Origin: Sipunculus nudus
Lineage: Eukaryota; Annelida; Sipuncula; Golfingiida; Sipunculidae
DNA length: 64,000 bases
Assembly: GCA_026874595.1 (NCBI GenBank)
Contig: CM049306.1
Span: 21,011,019 to 21,075,018 of the forward strand
Direction: 5' to 3'
Shown here: positions 13,101 through 24,576 of the stretch, piece by piece
Numbering within the stretch: the stretch's first letter is position 1
Layout of the letters: the number at the start of each line of letters is the position of its first letter
Translations under genes and position numbers: made by a program
Notes under the pieces: generated by a model
What the model saw: the letters and a program-made list of their open reading frames with translations, nothing else
Told to the model about the DNA's origin: nothing
The model's database searches: none

Positions 13101-16100
13101 CGACATAGACGCACAGCTGTGTGCAGCACTTGGAATTTCTCAGAGTGCCACATAGATGCACAGTTGTGTGCAGCACCAATGATCCCCCAGAGTGCAACAT
13201 AGACACAGCTGTGTGCAGCACATTATATCCCCCAGTGTGCCACATAGACACGTAACTGTGTGCAGCACATAATATCCACAGATTGCCACAGAAAGTCATA
13301 GACACACAGCTGTGTGCAGCACCAAGGATCCCCAATAGTGCTACATAGACACCAAGCTTTATGCAGCACCAACAATCCCCAAGAGTGCAACATAGATGCA
13401 CAGCTGTGTGTAGAACCTCAGATCCTCTAGATTACAACATAGACACACAGCTGTTTGCATCCCTTAGGATCCCTCAGAGTGCAACGTAGATGCACAGCCA
13501 TGTGCAGCACATAGGATCCCTCAGAGTGCAACATGCAGATACAGCTGTGTGCAGCTCATAAAAAATATGAAATATGATATAATATGATAGAATCCCCCAG
13601 TGTAATTTTCATACACAGCAATGTTTGCATGGCCAGGATCCCTCCAAGTGTAACATTAAGACCGCCATATGCAGCCCAAAGGACCCCTCAGAGTGTAGCA
13701 ACGAGCATAGATTATGTATTGACGATCTCCTTCCTCTCATAACCGCTATTATAAACAGCTCTGGAGACTGGATGTGTGCCAAAAGACTTTAAGACTGCCA
13801 GGATAAAACCACTCCTGAAGAAACCAGGACTTGATCCAGACATTCTTAAGCACTACAGGCCAGTGTCCAACCTCCCGTTGTTTTCTAAGATTCTGGAGAA
13901 GGTTGTTGATGAACGTCTGGGGCACCATCTGCAAATAAATACTCTCTACGAGTCCTCACAGTCTGCGTACAAGAAGTCTCATTCAATAGAAAGAGCCTTT
14001 CTTAAGGTACAAAATGACTTTTTCAAAACTCTTGATGCTGGTTCTGTGACTGCACTGGTAATGCTGGATCTTTCCGCCAGATTCAATTCAATAGACCATC
14101 AGACACTTCTGGATTGCTTTGAAAGTCATTTTGGTATTCAGGGAAAGGAGCTAGCATGGGTATCATCCTACTTGAATAATCGGTGCCAGACTGCGTCAAT
14201 ACATGGCAAGTTGTTTAAAAATGTTTTACTACAGTATGGAGTACCGCAGGGGTCGGTCCTAGGTCCCAAGATGTATGTGATGTACACAAAACCACTCAGT
14301 GATATTATTCGTCAACATGGATTAGGTCATCACTTCTATGCCGACGACACTCACGTGTACCTGTTTTTTAAGCCTGCAGACACCATGTCTCAAGAATACG
14401 CTATAAGTAGGATATAGCTGTGCTTAGTAGACATTCAGTTATGGAGAACAAGACGTAAGCTTAAGCTGAACAGAAAGACAGAGGTTATGATCTTTGCATC
14501 AAAACAACCAGGGTAAACTGGAGAACTTTTCTATCAAAGTGGGTGGTTCCGTTGTTGCAGCTACATCACACGTAAAGGATCTTGGAGTGATGTATGACTT
14601 GGCAATGGCCACGGAAAGACATGTTAATAACATCTGCCCTTCAGCGTTCACTGAACTTCGTAATATTAGTCGCATCAGACGGTACCAGACAAATGATGCT
14701 ACTAGATCTTTAGTTAATGGACTAGTAACATCGTGATATGCTCAGTATTCTCCAACCCAAAACTCTCTCATTCTAGTCTCTCCTGGTGTTAGAACTGCTA
14801 CTTACGGCAATAGATGTTTTAGTTGGAGTGCATCTAGTCTGTGGAAAAAACTACCATTCCATGTCAGAGACTCCAGTTTAGTTGACACTTTTAAATAGTG
14901 TTGGGACGATATGGGTTTTTGATATCATAATAATTATTCAAATTTTATCGCGTTATACTGTGATATCGCGATATTTTTAATTATGTATAATGGCATTAAT
15001 AAGCCATTAATAATGATATTTATAACAACTGCCTTTAAAGTCTTGACTTTATACAAGGGGTTAAGTATTAATATCATTTATACCTATTGGCCAGTACCAC
15101 AGAATGACTCATTAAGTGATGTAAGTTGCATGAAGGTCCTGCAGGTGTGCAAGCTTGAGGCACGGGAAGTCCTGCCCCCATCGTCGAGTCACGCTAGTCA
15201 GAACTTTCCATCAGTTTTCTATAGCTACATAAAAGCCGGAGAATCCCAGCAAATTTTCAGAGAGCGTGTCATACCAGTCATGGCTAAATATACCATCCCA
15301 ATTGTATATGGCAAAATATGCAACCCGTATGGAATGTTCGATTCAGTGGTGACACTTTTATGTTGACATTTTCGTTCCATGCAATAAAAGCATAAACATG
15401 TGTATTTATTGCTCTTTCATTATAATGTTATTTTCTCCTGGAATTCTCAAGCTTTTGTCCACTCTGATTCATCCTGCTACTTTCGGACATTTCCGACTAA
15501 TCCCGAAGTCTGTAAGCACACGGTTCCACCAACACGCGTGTATTCAAATACATGTGGTTTATAAAAATAAATGTGATTCTTTGAAATAAATTTATTTTGA
15601 ACTTCAAGGGCTTGCTTGTGAACCAAAATCCTGAACAAACATTGATATTGTGATATCGCGATAATAGGAAAGTTGACAGTGATAACCGTAGCTGTCAGAT
15701 ATCGTTATAATACCGTATACCGGTAACCGTCCCAACCCTACTTTTAAACACTCTCTTAAGACACACTTATTTTTAACATACTACAATGAGTCTTAATTCT
15801 AGTGGGTTTTCCCCTATCTTTTTTAGTATATGTTCTAGGTAGATTTCTTTTACGATTTCTTTTATGTAAAGTGCTTTTGAACATACTTAATGTATGAAAA
15901 GAGCGCTATATAAATGTGGTATATAATAATAGACAGACAGCTGCATGCTGTCCACACATACAAACATGGCTGTTTAACATTCAGACACAGGTGTGTGTAA
16001 TGAATTTCTTAAGAACTATATCTCAAGTGGTACAGGAATACATATATACCTGTTCTAGTTTTACAGCTCTAGTTTCCATAATTAGTCACAGAAAGCGAGT

Positions 16101-19100
16101 TACATATTCAGTTTGAGTGATAGTATTTGAGTTTTTGCCTTTAAATAAATACAGCTTAATTGATTGATCATTCATTCATTGTAAGATATTCAAAATATCT
16201 CTCCAGGCTGTTATTATTGAATATTAATATGAACTTTGACCTCATTACTTAGGTAATTCCAAGATAGTACAACAACTGTTGGAATTCAGCTGTGAGGATG
16301 GTGACGCAGAGGCCCAGGTCTACAAGGACCTGGCTCTCTATGTTGCAGCTTCAAGGGTAAGGGGTCATGCATATTCATGAGTCATGCATAGGTATTAATC
16401 CCCATATATGGCACCTCTGCTTTTGTGCTGGTATGTACTCTAGTGCAGCACCCTCAGACTATATCCAAACACCTTTGACCAAATCTATCAACAATCTTTT
16501 CTGCCAAACCTGCTGGTTTATGTAGTAAGCCATTTTTTATTCAGATGATAAAAAGGATTTTTTATTCAGATGATGAAAAGGATTTTTTATTATATTATGT
16601 AAATGTTAAAATGTTAAGGTATTTGTGCAGTATATATGAAGAGCTCATTCAAATTTGGTACTTCCAAAATATTGGAACCCTGATAACCAGTGATTGGTTA
16701 CTGACCTAAGAGAGAGGTTATGCAAGATCCAGTCCATCTAAGATAGACCATCAGACTCCACAAACTCCAAAATTATCACTTCATCAGGCGTCATATTATT
16801 TTCTGAAAACTGTTCAGTGAACGGTCACAAAAGGTTGGAATAAGTCTGTGGGTGCCGCAGCTGTTGTGTAGTATGATGTAGTATCAGCGTTTTTCCGCAT
16901 GCCTTGCTTAAACAGCCTTGTCTCGTGCCTTCCATAGGCAATGCTGCCATAGTACGCCTTCTCTTGGACCGAGGGTGTGATCCCAATGAGACTGATTCAA
17001 GCATGTATCGCAACACTGCTCTGCATCTTGCGGCTTCCAAGGTTAGTTGTTAAATTCTCAGTTTCTGTGGCACCATGTTTAAAGCTGGGGTTACAGTACC
17101 CTTGTTAGCAAACCAACAGGAGTGGTACGATATATCAGTATATCTATCTGATGATGAGGTCCAGTGTGATTACTGGTTGATATTATAAGAAATGATATAA
17201 TTATGAGTGGCTCTGTTAAGGATTGATATAAAAAATAAGATTTAACAGGAATATAAATTAAAATCAGTGTTAATATACAGTTTTCCTTAACTGGCACAAC
17301 ATACTAAAGTTTTTCATATGAAACAGAAAAACGGAGAGGCAATCAAGAATTTTTAAAGCAAACCCAGTGCAGTTTAACATCTGGATTTTTTTACTGCTCT
17401 GAAATGCACTAATATAGTCATGGATTACCTGAAATAGAAAGAATGTAACAAATAAATACAGCTTTAATCAAGCAAATTAATAAATTAAATAATACTTACC
17501 AGCCAAGCTTTTTGATGAAAAAGCATTGCAGTTAACGTAGTCTGTAGATTTAACTGGTCAGTTTACTTCTTCCAGAGAGTGCAGTTTCTTAATTCCGATA
17601 ATTTTGATAATCATTCATGAACCTGAGTCCATCATTGATACTGGTATATATATGTTTCTTCAAATATCCATCCATAATTTTATTGATAATATTTAACCAA
17701 TGTAGATAATAATTATTTAGTATTTCTCCTAAAAGCCAGCACATTTTGAGGGGCAAATCTGTAATTTGAGAACTTTCCTCAATTATATGTAATAACTTTT
17801 TTCAATTTAAGTAACATTTATTCAATAAAAAATGCCACTTGAAACTAGGATTAAACAGAAATTCAGGTACAGAGTTGCACCTTTTTTGGCAAGTGATAGC
17901 TTACTTGTATAATCCGGGAAAAAATCCAGATAAGAATTGGATGAAGTCATGACTAAGAAACAGAGTTTTTGTTTCTTTGGAATTGGATGGAAATTAATCA
18001 GTAATTAAATTTGTGTGTTTTTTTTTAAATGTTCAGTTCTAATTTAGTAACAGGCATGGGAATCAAGTAGCCATGTTATGATGATAATGAACCCTACTGC
18101 TGACATGGTGCCACATGACACATGCTTTCCACTTATTTATACTCTTTGGTATCTGGTTGCTGAAAACGTACATAATAAATTTCCTTTTAGTTTGTCTGAT
18201 CGGATTGGAAGAATTTTCCCCTGTGTTTGTCATGTGGAATACTAACCAGTTTTGAATGTAAAAGAATAATCTTAAAAAATTGTCCATCTGAATAGCAAAA
18301 TATCACAATTTTTGCAAAATTGCAAAAGTTTTGGTCTAGCTCTTAAACTATGATCACACCAGTCTGTGTTGCCTCAGGTTGGCACAGCAAAAGTTGAAAG
18401 GTAGCGATTGTACAGGGTTGGATGCATTTGCAACAGTAAGAAAAAGGATTAAATTTATTTGCCTGTCTTTATTTTTCTTTGGACCCTTCCTGTAAATGGT
18501 CAGTATGGGACAGAGAACAAGTCTGTGTCTTCTGTGTGCTTTCTTCCTTCTTTTATTGAGTGTCTGTTGAGTTCTGTGTTTTCTTTCTGCCACCAGCTAT
18601 AGCTGTTTTAATGTGCCTGTCATCTTCTTACTAAACATAGTAATACTGCTTGCATGGGTGGTTTTAACATTGCTGATGACTGTGCCTTACTTTAAATGTA
18701 TTAACATAGTGAAACATTAAAGCACTGCTTTCCAGTTATTGCTTATAAAGACTCAATAAGCATAGTAATTTCATAGATCAAAAATGGGTATAAAATAAAC
18801 TATTCTTTTTCCTTATTGTGGCAGTCTGAATATTTTATGTTTAATTTTTTTCTTAAAATTAAAATTGTTATGCTGTGCAAATTTTCAATAACCTGGATGC
18901 AAAGTTACATATATAGGTTATTCATTTGATAGATATGAATAAAAGTTTTATGATTGTTATAAAGACGGTGTACCAGTAATGTCAGATATTAGGCATTGTT
19001 GGTAGCATGTATTGGTAATTTAGAAATCTTTGCCAGAATCTTGTTGAAAGTAAGACCAGTTATTGACTGACATGAACCTGACTGTTACATGATGAACATA

Positions 19101-22100
19101 TCAAATGGAAGAAAATTTGAGTATTTTCATATGGTTTTCTTATATATGACCTTAAACTACCATGATGTAGATTGTTAAATCTTGAGGTGACACGAAATAT
19201 GCTTGTAGACATTTAGTCTATATTTCTATCCTGCTATGAATGTATCATCAGGATTCTAAATTTGTTTGAAAAGATCATGCCAATAGGACATAAAGATTGC
19301 AGGTATCACAGGCCCACCAGGATACTTGCAGGCCAATCATCCTCTGTATTTGTGCATTTAAGGATAGAAATCTGTCATCTGTTTTTGTACTCTGAAGAAA
19401 TTGCTGAAAACTGGAACTTTAAGGGCAATGACTGATACTTGTCAAAACAAAACGTAATTTCATTCAGTCCAAGACAACAATTTCACTATCAAGAACACTT
19501 TATTAATACAAAAAGTAATTTCATTCAGTCCAAGACAACAGTAATGAATATCTCTATCCATCACATTTTTTCAAAACTAGAGTAATTTCATTCAGTCCAA
19601 GACAACAATATCACTATCCAGAACACTTTATTAATACAAAAAGTAATTTCATTCAGTCTAAGACAATAGTAATGAATATCTCTATCCAACACATTTTATC
19701 AATACAAAAAGTAATTTAATTCAGTCCAAGACAACAATTTCACTATCCAGAACACTATAATTACAAAAAGAAATTCATTCAGTCGAAGACAACAGTAATG
19801 AATATCTCTATCCATCACATTTTTCAAAACTAGAGTAATTTCATTCAGTCCAAGACAACAATATCACTATCCATCACATTTTATCAATACAAAAAGTAAT
19901 TTAATTCAGTCCAAGACAACAATTTCACTATCCAGAAGACTATTAATACAAAAAGAAATTCATTCAGTCAATGACAACAGTAATGAATATCTCTATCCAT
20001 CACATTTTTCAAAACTTAGAGTAATTTCATTCAGTCCAAGACAACAATATCACTATTCAGAAAACTTTATCAATACAAAAAAAAATTTCGTTCAGTTTAA
20101 GACAACAGTAATGAATATCTCTATCCATCACATTTTATCAATACAAAAAGTAATTTAATTCAGTCCAAGACAACAATTTCACTATCCAGAACACTATTAA
20201 TACAAAAAGTTATTTCATTCAGTCCAAGACAACAATTTCACTAACCAGAACAATTTATTAATACAAAAAGTAATTTCATTCAGTCCAAGACAACAGTAAT
20301 GAATATCTCTATCCATTACATTTTATCAAAACAAAAAGTAATTTCATTCAGTCCAAGACAACAATATCACTAGCCAAAACATTTTCTCATACTTCGTAAC
20401 CACACAGGATAAATGTGCCATAATCTGGTGACTGCTTATGGGTCTAGCTTTCCAAATTTTTACTTTTGAATATGGAAAAAAAGTCGCATAAATAACAAGT
20501 ATTGCTATGTTAGGAGACAATATGACCCAAAACTGTCATGTTGTGTGTTTGTAAGCCTTGAGGTGCTGTACTATATCTGTTGATCCAGAATGGATTATGG
20601 TATGATTGTGTTTTAAGCAGGGGTATTATTTTACTTCAGGGCGATCCAGACATAGTCCAGGTCTTGTTAGATCGTGGTGCAGACATTCTCGGAACAAACA
20701 GATTTGGTGTGACCCCATTGCATTCAGCTTGCCGTCATGGTAACACAGGTAACTAAATGTGCATCGTGACATCCAAGCCTTCTGCTGAACCACCACTCTG
20801 ACTATTTACAGTCAATATAATCTCCACATTGGGTAATGGGTACCCTGTTCATATATACTGCTTACAGGTAAAAATAACCATTTCCTGGCAAAACAAGCAG
20901 GGAACCAACCTCAGTGTTATAAATTGCTTTTGTTGTTGGTCACTTAATCACAGTGGAACATGCTGTCAGGTCACATTTCATTACATGGACATGTTCAAAA
21001 TACAATTAAATGAAATTAGGAGTTTTTTCCAACTTCAGAAAATCCGAGGGTTTGTCCACCAAAATATTTTAAAAATTTGCTTAAAAAATTAGATTTAATA
21101 TCCACACATCTGTTGCAAAGATGAAGAAATAATGATTTCTGACTCATACCTGCAGGAGTTGTTGAAGTTTTAGTCAAGCGCGGAGCACCAGTTGACTACA
21201 AAGACAGTGGATCCAGCTCGCCACTCTACCACGCTGTCACACACGGCCATACAGACATTGTCAAAATATTGATAAAAGGTGAGGCATTTTTCAGGGAATT
21301 TGTCTGGTCTGTCAGGCATTTATAAATACTGTCATTAGCTTCATATTCGCCAGGTTAAGATGTCACTATTTTCACTTTGTAGCAAACCTGTGAGCTTATG
21401 CTGTGGAGTAGCGTCGTCCATCTGTCATACACAGTCATCTGTACCTTCATGCCACTCACCTTTCAGTTTTTGTAGAATAGATTAATGCCCATTTTTCAGG
21501 AGTGATTTGCAGTATTGGCCTGAAATTGTGCATATTTATAGAGCTTGGGCTCCTCCATCTTGTACTTAAGACTGGTGGCACCATCTGCAATCCTTTTCCT
21601 GTAGCATCCATCCGTACATGTATTTTGGGTGAAATTTCTCATATCTGAGGAGTGGGTCAAGGGATTGTTATGTAAATTTGGCATGTTCATCTATCTTGGA
21701 AAGTTTTCTGGTAAAGCAGACAGCTGGCGCCACTTACTGTTCCGTTTTTGTAGGTAAATTAATGCCCGTTTCTCAGGAGTTATTTGCAGTATTGGCCTGA
21801 AATTGTGCATATCGATAGATCTTGGACTCCTCCCTCTTGTACTCAAGACTTATGGCGCCATCTACAATCATTTTCCTGTGGCGTCTTTTTGTACATGTGC
21901 TTCGGGTAAAATTGCTAATATCTCAGGAGTGGGTCAAGGTTTTGGTCTGAAATTTGGCACGTTTATCCATCTTGGAAAGTTTTCTCATAAACCAGACAGG
22001 TGGCACCACTCCCCTTGCAGTTTTGTAGAATAAATTAATGCCCGTTTTTCAGGAATGATTTGCAGTATCAGCCTGAAATTGTGCATATCCATAGCGCTTG

Positions 22101-24576
22101 GACTCCTCCATCTTGTACTTAAGACTGGTGGCGCCATCTGCAATCATTTTCCAGTGGCATCCATCTGTTCATGTGTTTTGGGTAAAATTTCTCATATCTC
22201 AGGAGTGGGTCAAGGTATTGTTCTGAAATTTGGCATGGTCATACATTTTGGAAAGTTGTCATGTTAACCAGATAGGTTGCGCCACTTAGCTTCTGGCTTT
22301 CATAGAAAAAAATAATGCCCTTTTCTTAGGAGTGATTTGCATTATTTGCCTGAAATTGTGCATATCCATAGCTCTTTGACTTAATCTTTGTACTCAAGAC
22401 TGATGGTGCCATCTACAATTGATTTCCCATGGCGTCTATTCATACATGTGCTTTGGAGGAAAATTGCTCATATCTCAGGAGTGGGTCAAGGTATTGGTCT
22501 GAAAATTTGGCATGTTCATCCATCTTGGAAAGTTTTCTTGTAAACCAGGAAGGTGGCCCCACCTACCTTTCTGTTTATGTTGAATAAATTAATGCCCTTT
22601 TATCAGGAGTGATTTGCATTATTGGCCTCAGGTGGTGCAACTTACAATCATGATTACATGGCAGACACCCATCTCACCTTATTTCCCCCTTACCACTCAA
22701 TCCATGCCTCACTCCACATGTACTAATCTGATTTTCGCGGATACATGTAGTCGCTTTCGACAAACTGTATCAAGTTGTTTTATGCATCTCTGCACATAAC
22801 TGAAGAGTTGTTTGAGGTCTGATATGTCCATACATCTTTAATGGCTTTCTTGTTCACAATACTGGTGGTGTCACTTATATTCATTTTTGTGTTTTGTGCG
22901 CCTATGCGTGTATTTCAGCAGTGACGTTTGTGTAATTTTTGCATGGATTCCGGTTCAAAATGTTCAGTGCTTGCATTGTACATATACATGTCACACGTGC
23001 TTGAAAGGAACGGTCCAGCATGGAAGCATTATACCTGATATATATCCCATTGCACAGGTTCGCATTAGGCCTGTAAGCCTTGTTCATTGTGTCATGAGGG
23101 TTCTGATCTTGTGATCTCACCAAACAATAACCTACCCAGATTCTGAACATAATTATATGAACTTATTAATATGAAATAATGGTACAGAATCTTGTAACAA
23201 ATGGAAGGGGACTAACGTGAACATCAGATGAGTAGAAAGTATTGTTCAGTATTGGCATATAATTTGAAAGATTTGATATAATTTGTTATAGCAATCTTTC
23301 ATTAACGGGTTAAATATAAGGTCTGTTATTATTTACAATATCGATCATTTGCCTTTTAACATGTCTTTGACAATAGGCCTCTGATTCACGAAGGTTTTAT
23401 TTTCACAGTTAATTTCCCTTTTGTGAATATGTTGTATAGGAAACCCTCAAGAACAAAAAGGGAAGTTCAGTATATGTTCCCTTTAAAAAGATACATACAT
23501 GGAACAGGTTGTTTGTATTATTGAAAATTTAAGATATTTAATAAGTTGTTGATGATTGCCAACAATGTTTAATATGCAATATTTAGTCTGTAGAAAATTC
23601 TCTCTGACCCTTTAACTTATACATAATTATGTAAGATATTATTAGATTCATTTAGTAACATTTTGTGCTTGTTTTTGCCTGCATCGTTGTGATCTTATTA
23701 TTAATAACATTTGTAAACCTTGATTTCGAAAATGCTTGAAAAGCCCTTGAAATTTGCAAAGGGAAAGATGTATGAACCCTGTTCTGTGCTTGTTGACCTT
23801 TTTACCAAGTCCTTGTTCTTCTGCTATGTGCGGCCAGACCAGTTCAGCCTTGTTCTCCTGACCACCATTTTGATGGTCTTTAGGTATCTGCATTTTTACC
23901 TGCAGTCCTATTTTGTTCTTCTATCTTTCAGTGACACACTGACATTTTCCCTGTTTTCTGATTTCAGCTGGTTGTGATTTGGACATTTTATCTGCAGGCC
24001 TGTATTTGTTCTTTAATCTTTCTTTGACACACTACTTATTTCTGATTGCATGAATTATTTAAACACATCATGCTACTGATGTTTTCCTGTTTTCTGATTA
24101 CAGCCGGTTGTGATTTGGACACTGTTAACGACGAGAAGCTCAGCTGTTTGGACCAGTCTCTGGTCTATAACCACAGAGATATCACAGCCTTTCTACTTAA
24201 AGGTGGCTGTCAGATAGAGAAAGCCAAAGGACACATTTATTATTCAGGACATTACTGTAACACTGTGCTGTACTCGCTCATACAAGCCCGGGATATGGAG
24301 AATATCCGACTACTGATTGAGTGTGGGCATAAAGTCACAAAGCAAGGACTACAGCAAATGTTAAAAAATCCCAACTCCATTCAGGAGAGCCAGGACATAC
24401 TGGGACTTCTACGACACGCGTCCAATGTGCCACGCACACTTAAAAGTTTATGTCGTATCACAGTGCGACGGGTGCTCATTAACAATCGGCGGGCCAACGG
24501 GGGCAGTCTGGACAGACAAATAGAGAGGTTGGGCATACCTCTAAAACTGCGCAGCTTTATGTCTATGAGAACATAA
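7170..24576 (+). CDS. Ankyrin-repeat and SOCS-box (ASB-type) E3 ubiquitin-ligase substrate adaptor
   Basis: Predicted exons: 7170-7185 (ATG, five codons, phase 1, donor GTAAGT), 12085-12228, 16253-16356 and/or 16938-17041, 20640-20748, 21156-21278, and 24104-24576 (stop TAA). Using either 104-nt exon gives an open frame of 322 residues. Five or so ankyrin repeats are visible, with hallmarks such as [23 protein letters not shown] and [15 protein letters not shown]. The last exon adds a diverged repeat and a C-terminal SOCS box: [16 protein letters not shown] is the BC box that contacts Elongin C, and IPLKLRSFM is the Cul5-box end. ASB proteins are known to bring substrates to Elongin BC-Cullin 5-Rbx2 ligases; the substrate here is unknown. 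The 16-nt first exon is the weakest part. It fits by phase, a good donor and its position after a short upstream ORF (7127-7141). Which ASB orthologue this is cannot be decided by eye. Confidence 0.8.
9847..10268. mobile_element. Old MITE of the CAGTGAAA-end family
   Basis: The left end begins CAGAGAAATTTGG followed by repeated 'atgacca' words. The right end, reverse-complemented, begins CAGTGAAACCAAAGTGGCC. The element at 44222-44411 has the same design. Both ends are diverged and no clear target-site duplication is seen. It has no coding capacity, so it is non-autonomous. Confidence 0.4.
10860..11560. repeat. Degenerate dispersed repeats with 'gaccttgacctt' words
   Basis: Two to three decayed copies of a roughly 280-bp unit are spaced along this stretch. 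They share phrases such as 'gggtcata(a/t)', 'gaccttgaccttgaat' and 'gaaaactggtga'. The same phrases recur at 49070-49420, so this is a dispersed family. Boundaries are approximate. Confidence 0.4.
12240..13700. repeat. Minisatellite, about 47-bp unit, in intron 2 of the ASB-like gene
   Basis: About 30 imperfect tandem copies of a unit of about 47 bp are present. Typical words are GGATCCCTCAGAGTGCAAC, ATAGACACACAGCTGTGTG and CAGCACATA. The array begins directly after exon 12085-12228. Its unit aligns with the last bases of that exon plus its splice donor, suggesting it arose by amplifying that junction. The right part is interrupted by a LINE at about 13700-15930, and remnants of the unit reappear at 15935-15995. 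Long open frames within the array are by-products of the repeat. Confidence 0.9.
13700..15930 (+). mobile_element. 5'-truncated, frameshifted CR1/Jockey-group LINE, split by a hAT element
   Basis: The region 13716-14417 encodes a reverse transcriptase core with small frameshifts: [40 protein letters not shown] and the catalytic box YADDT (about 14337-14351; second aspartate at the DD position intact). A further fragment at 14494-14736 and the C-terminal part (to 14895, resuming at 15741) complete the ORF end. The 3' tail has the typical 'aagtgcttttgaa...gcgctatataaat' motif, ending near 15915 with a short ATA repeat. In-frame stops and shifts make it inactive. It sits inside the minisatellite and was later split by the element at 14896-15740. 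Confidence 0.8.
14896..15740. mobile_element. Non-autonomous hAT-type DNA transposon nested in the LINE
   Basis: An 845-bp element is flanked by a perfect 8-bp target-site duplication CTTTTAAA (14888-14895 and 15741-15748). Its ends are inverted repeats, TAGTGTTGGGACG at the left and TAGGGTTGGGACG for the reverse complement of the right. An 8-bp duplication and TAG-type ends are hallmarks of hAT elements. No transposase is recognisable; the open frame at 14983-15366 shows no known domain. Removing the element restores the LINE reading around [12 protein letters not shown]. Confidence 0.85.
16527..16592. repeat. Short tandem duplication in the ASB intron
   Basis: Two near-identical copies of about 27 bp (TTTTTTATTCAGATGATRAA then AAGGA) stand side by side between the two 104-nt ankyrin exons. 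No function is evident. Confidence 0.6.
17042..19447 (+). other. ASB intron segment without recognisable features
   Basis: AT-rich intron DNA between the exon ending at 17041 and the tandem array starting near 19448. Open frames (for example 18063-18287 and 18354-18593, minus) show no domain or splice context. I see nothing else here. Confidence 0.5.
19448..20385. repeat. Tandem array of alternating 61- and 67-bp units
   Basis: About 15 copies share the core GTAATTTCATTCAGTCCAAG then ACAACA. They fall into two subtypes. One continues 'atttcactatccagaacact', the other 'gtaatgaatatctctatccat'. The subtypes alternate for part of the array, giving a higher-order unit of about 128 bp. The array lies in the intron before the exon at 20640. 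Confidence 0.85.
21450..22640. repeat. Tandem array, about 276-bp unit, in the last intron region of the ASB-like gene
   Basis: Units begin near 21481, 21757, 22033, 22312 and 22588 at the phrase 'attaatgcccnttttcagg'. Each contains 'gcctgaaattgtgcatat', 'aggagtgggtcaaggtat' and 'catcttggaaagttttct'. Spacing is 275-279 bp. A decayed copy may persist to about 22930. Open frames at 21803-22033 and 22055-22267 are two copies of one repeat segment, not a gene. Confidence 0.85.
22930..23895 (+). other. End of the last ASB intron, no gene seen
   Basis: AT-rich intron DNA between the 276-bp array and the duplicated acceptor region. Open frames such as 22887-23114 (plus) and 23648-23893 (minus) lack recognisable features. 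Confidence 0.5.
23899..24110 (+). repeat. Tandem duplication containing a second copy of the final-exon splice acceptor
   Basis: Two related blocks, about 23899-23990 and 23991-24125, each run from 'ctgcag(t/g)cct' through 'ttctnatctttc(a/t)', then 'tttttcc(c)tgttttctgatt' and an acceptor. After the acceptor both have '(t/c)ggttgtgatttggaca'. The downstream copy (acceptor 24101-24103) opens the true last exon. The upstream copy (acceptor 23965-23967) can be read in frame for 28 residues and then stops at 24051-24053. Confidence 0.7.

Noticed and set aside
12463-13401. A 312-codon open frame on the minus strand with repeated Cys/His/Leu-rich blocks
   Set aside because: It lies wholly within the 47-bp minisatellite. 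The unit length keeps one frame free of stops and the 'protein' merely echoes the repeat.
14983-15366. 127-codon ORF inside the hAT element, considered as a transposase
   Set aside because: No hAT dimerisation or catalytic motifs are seen, and the element is far shorter than an autonomous hAT.
21803-22267. Two similar short ORFs that look like a duplicated gene
   Set aside because: They are equivalent parts of two copies of the 276-bp tandem repeat.
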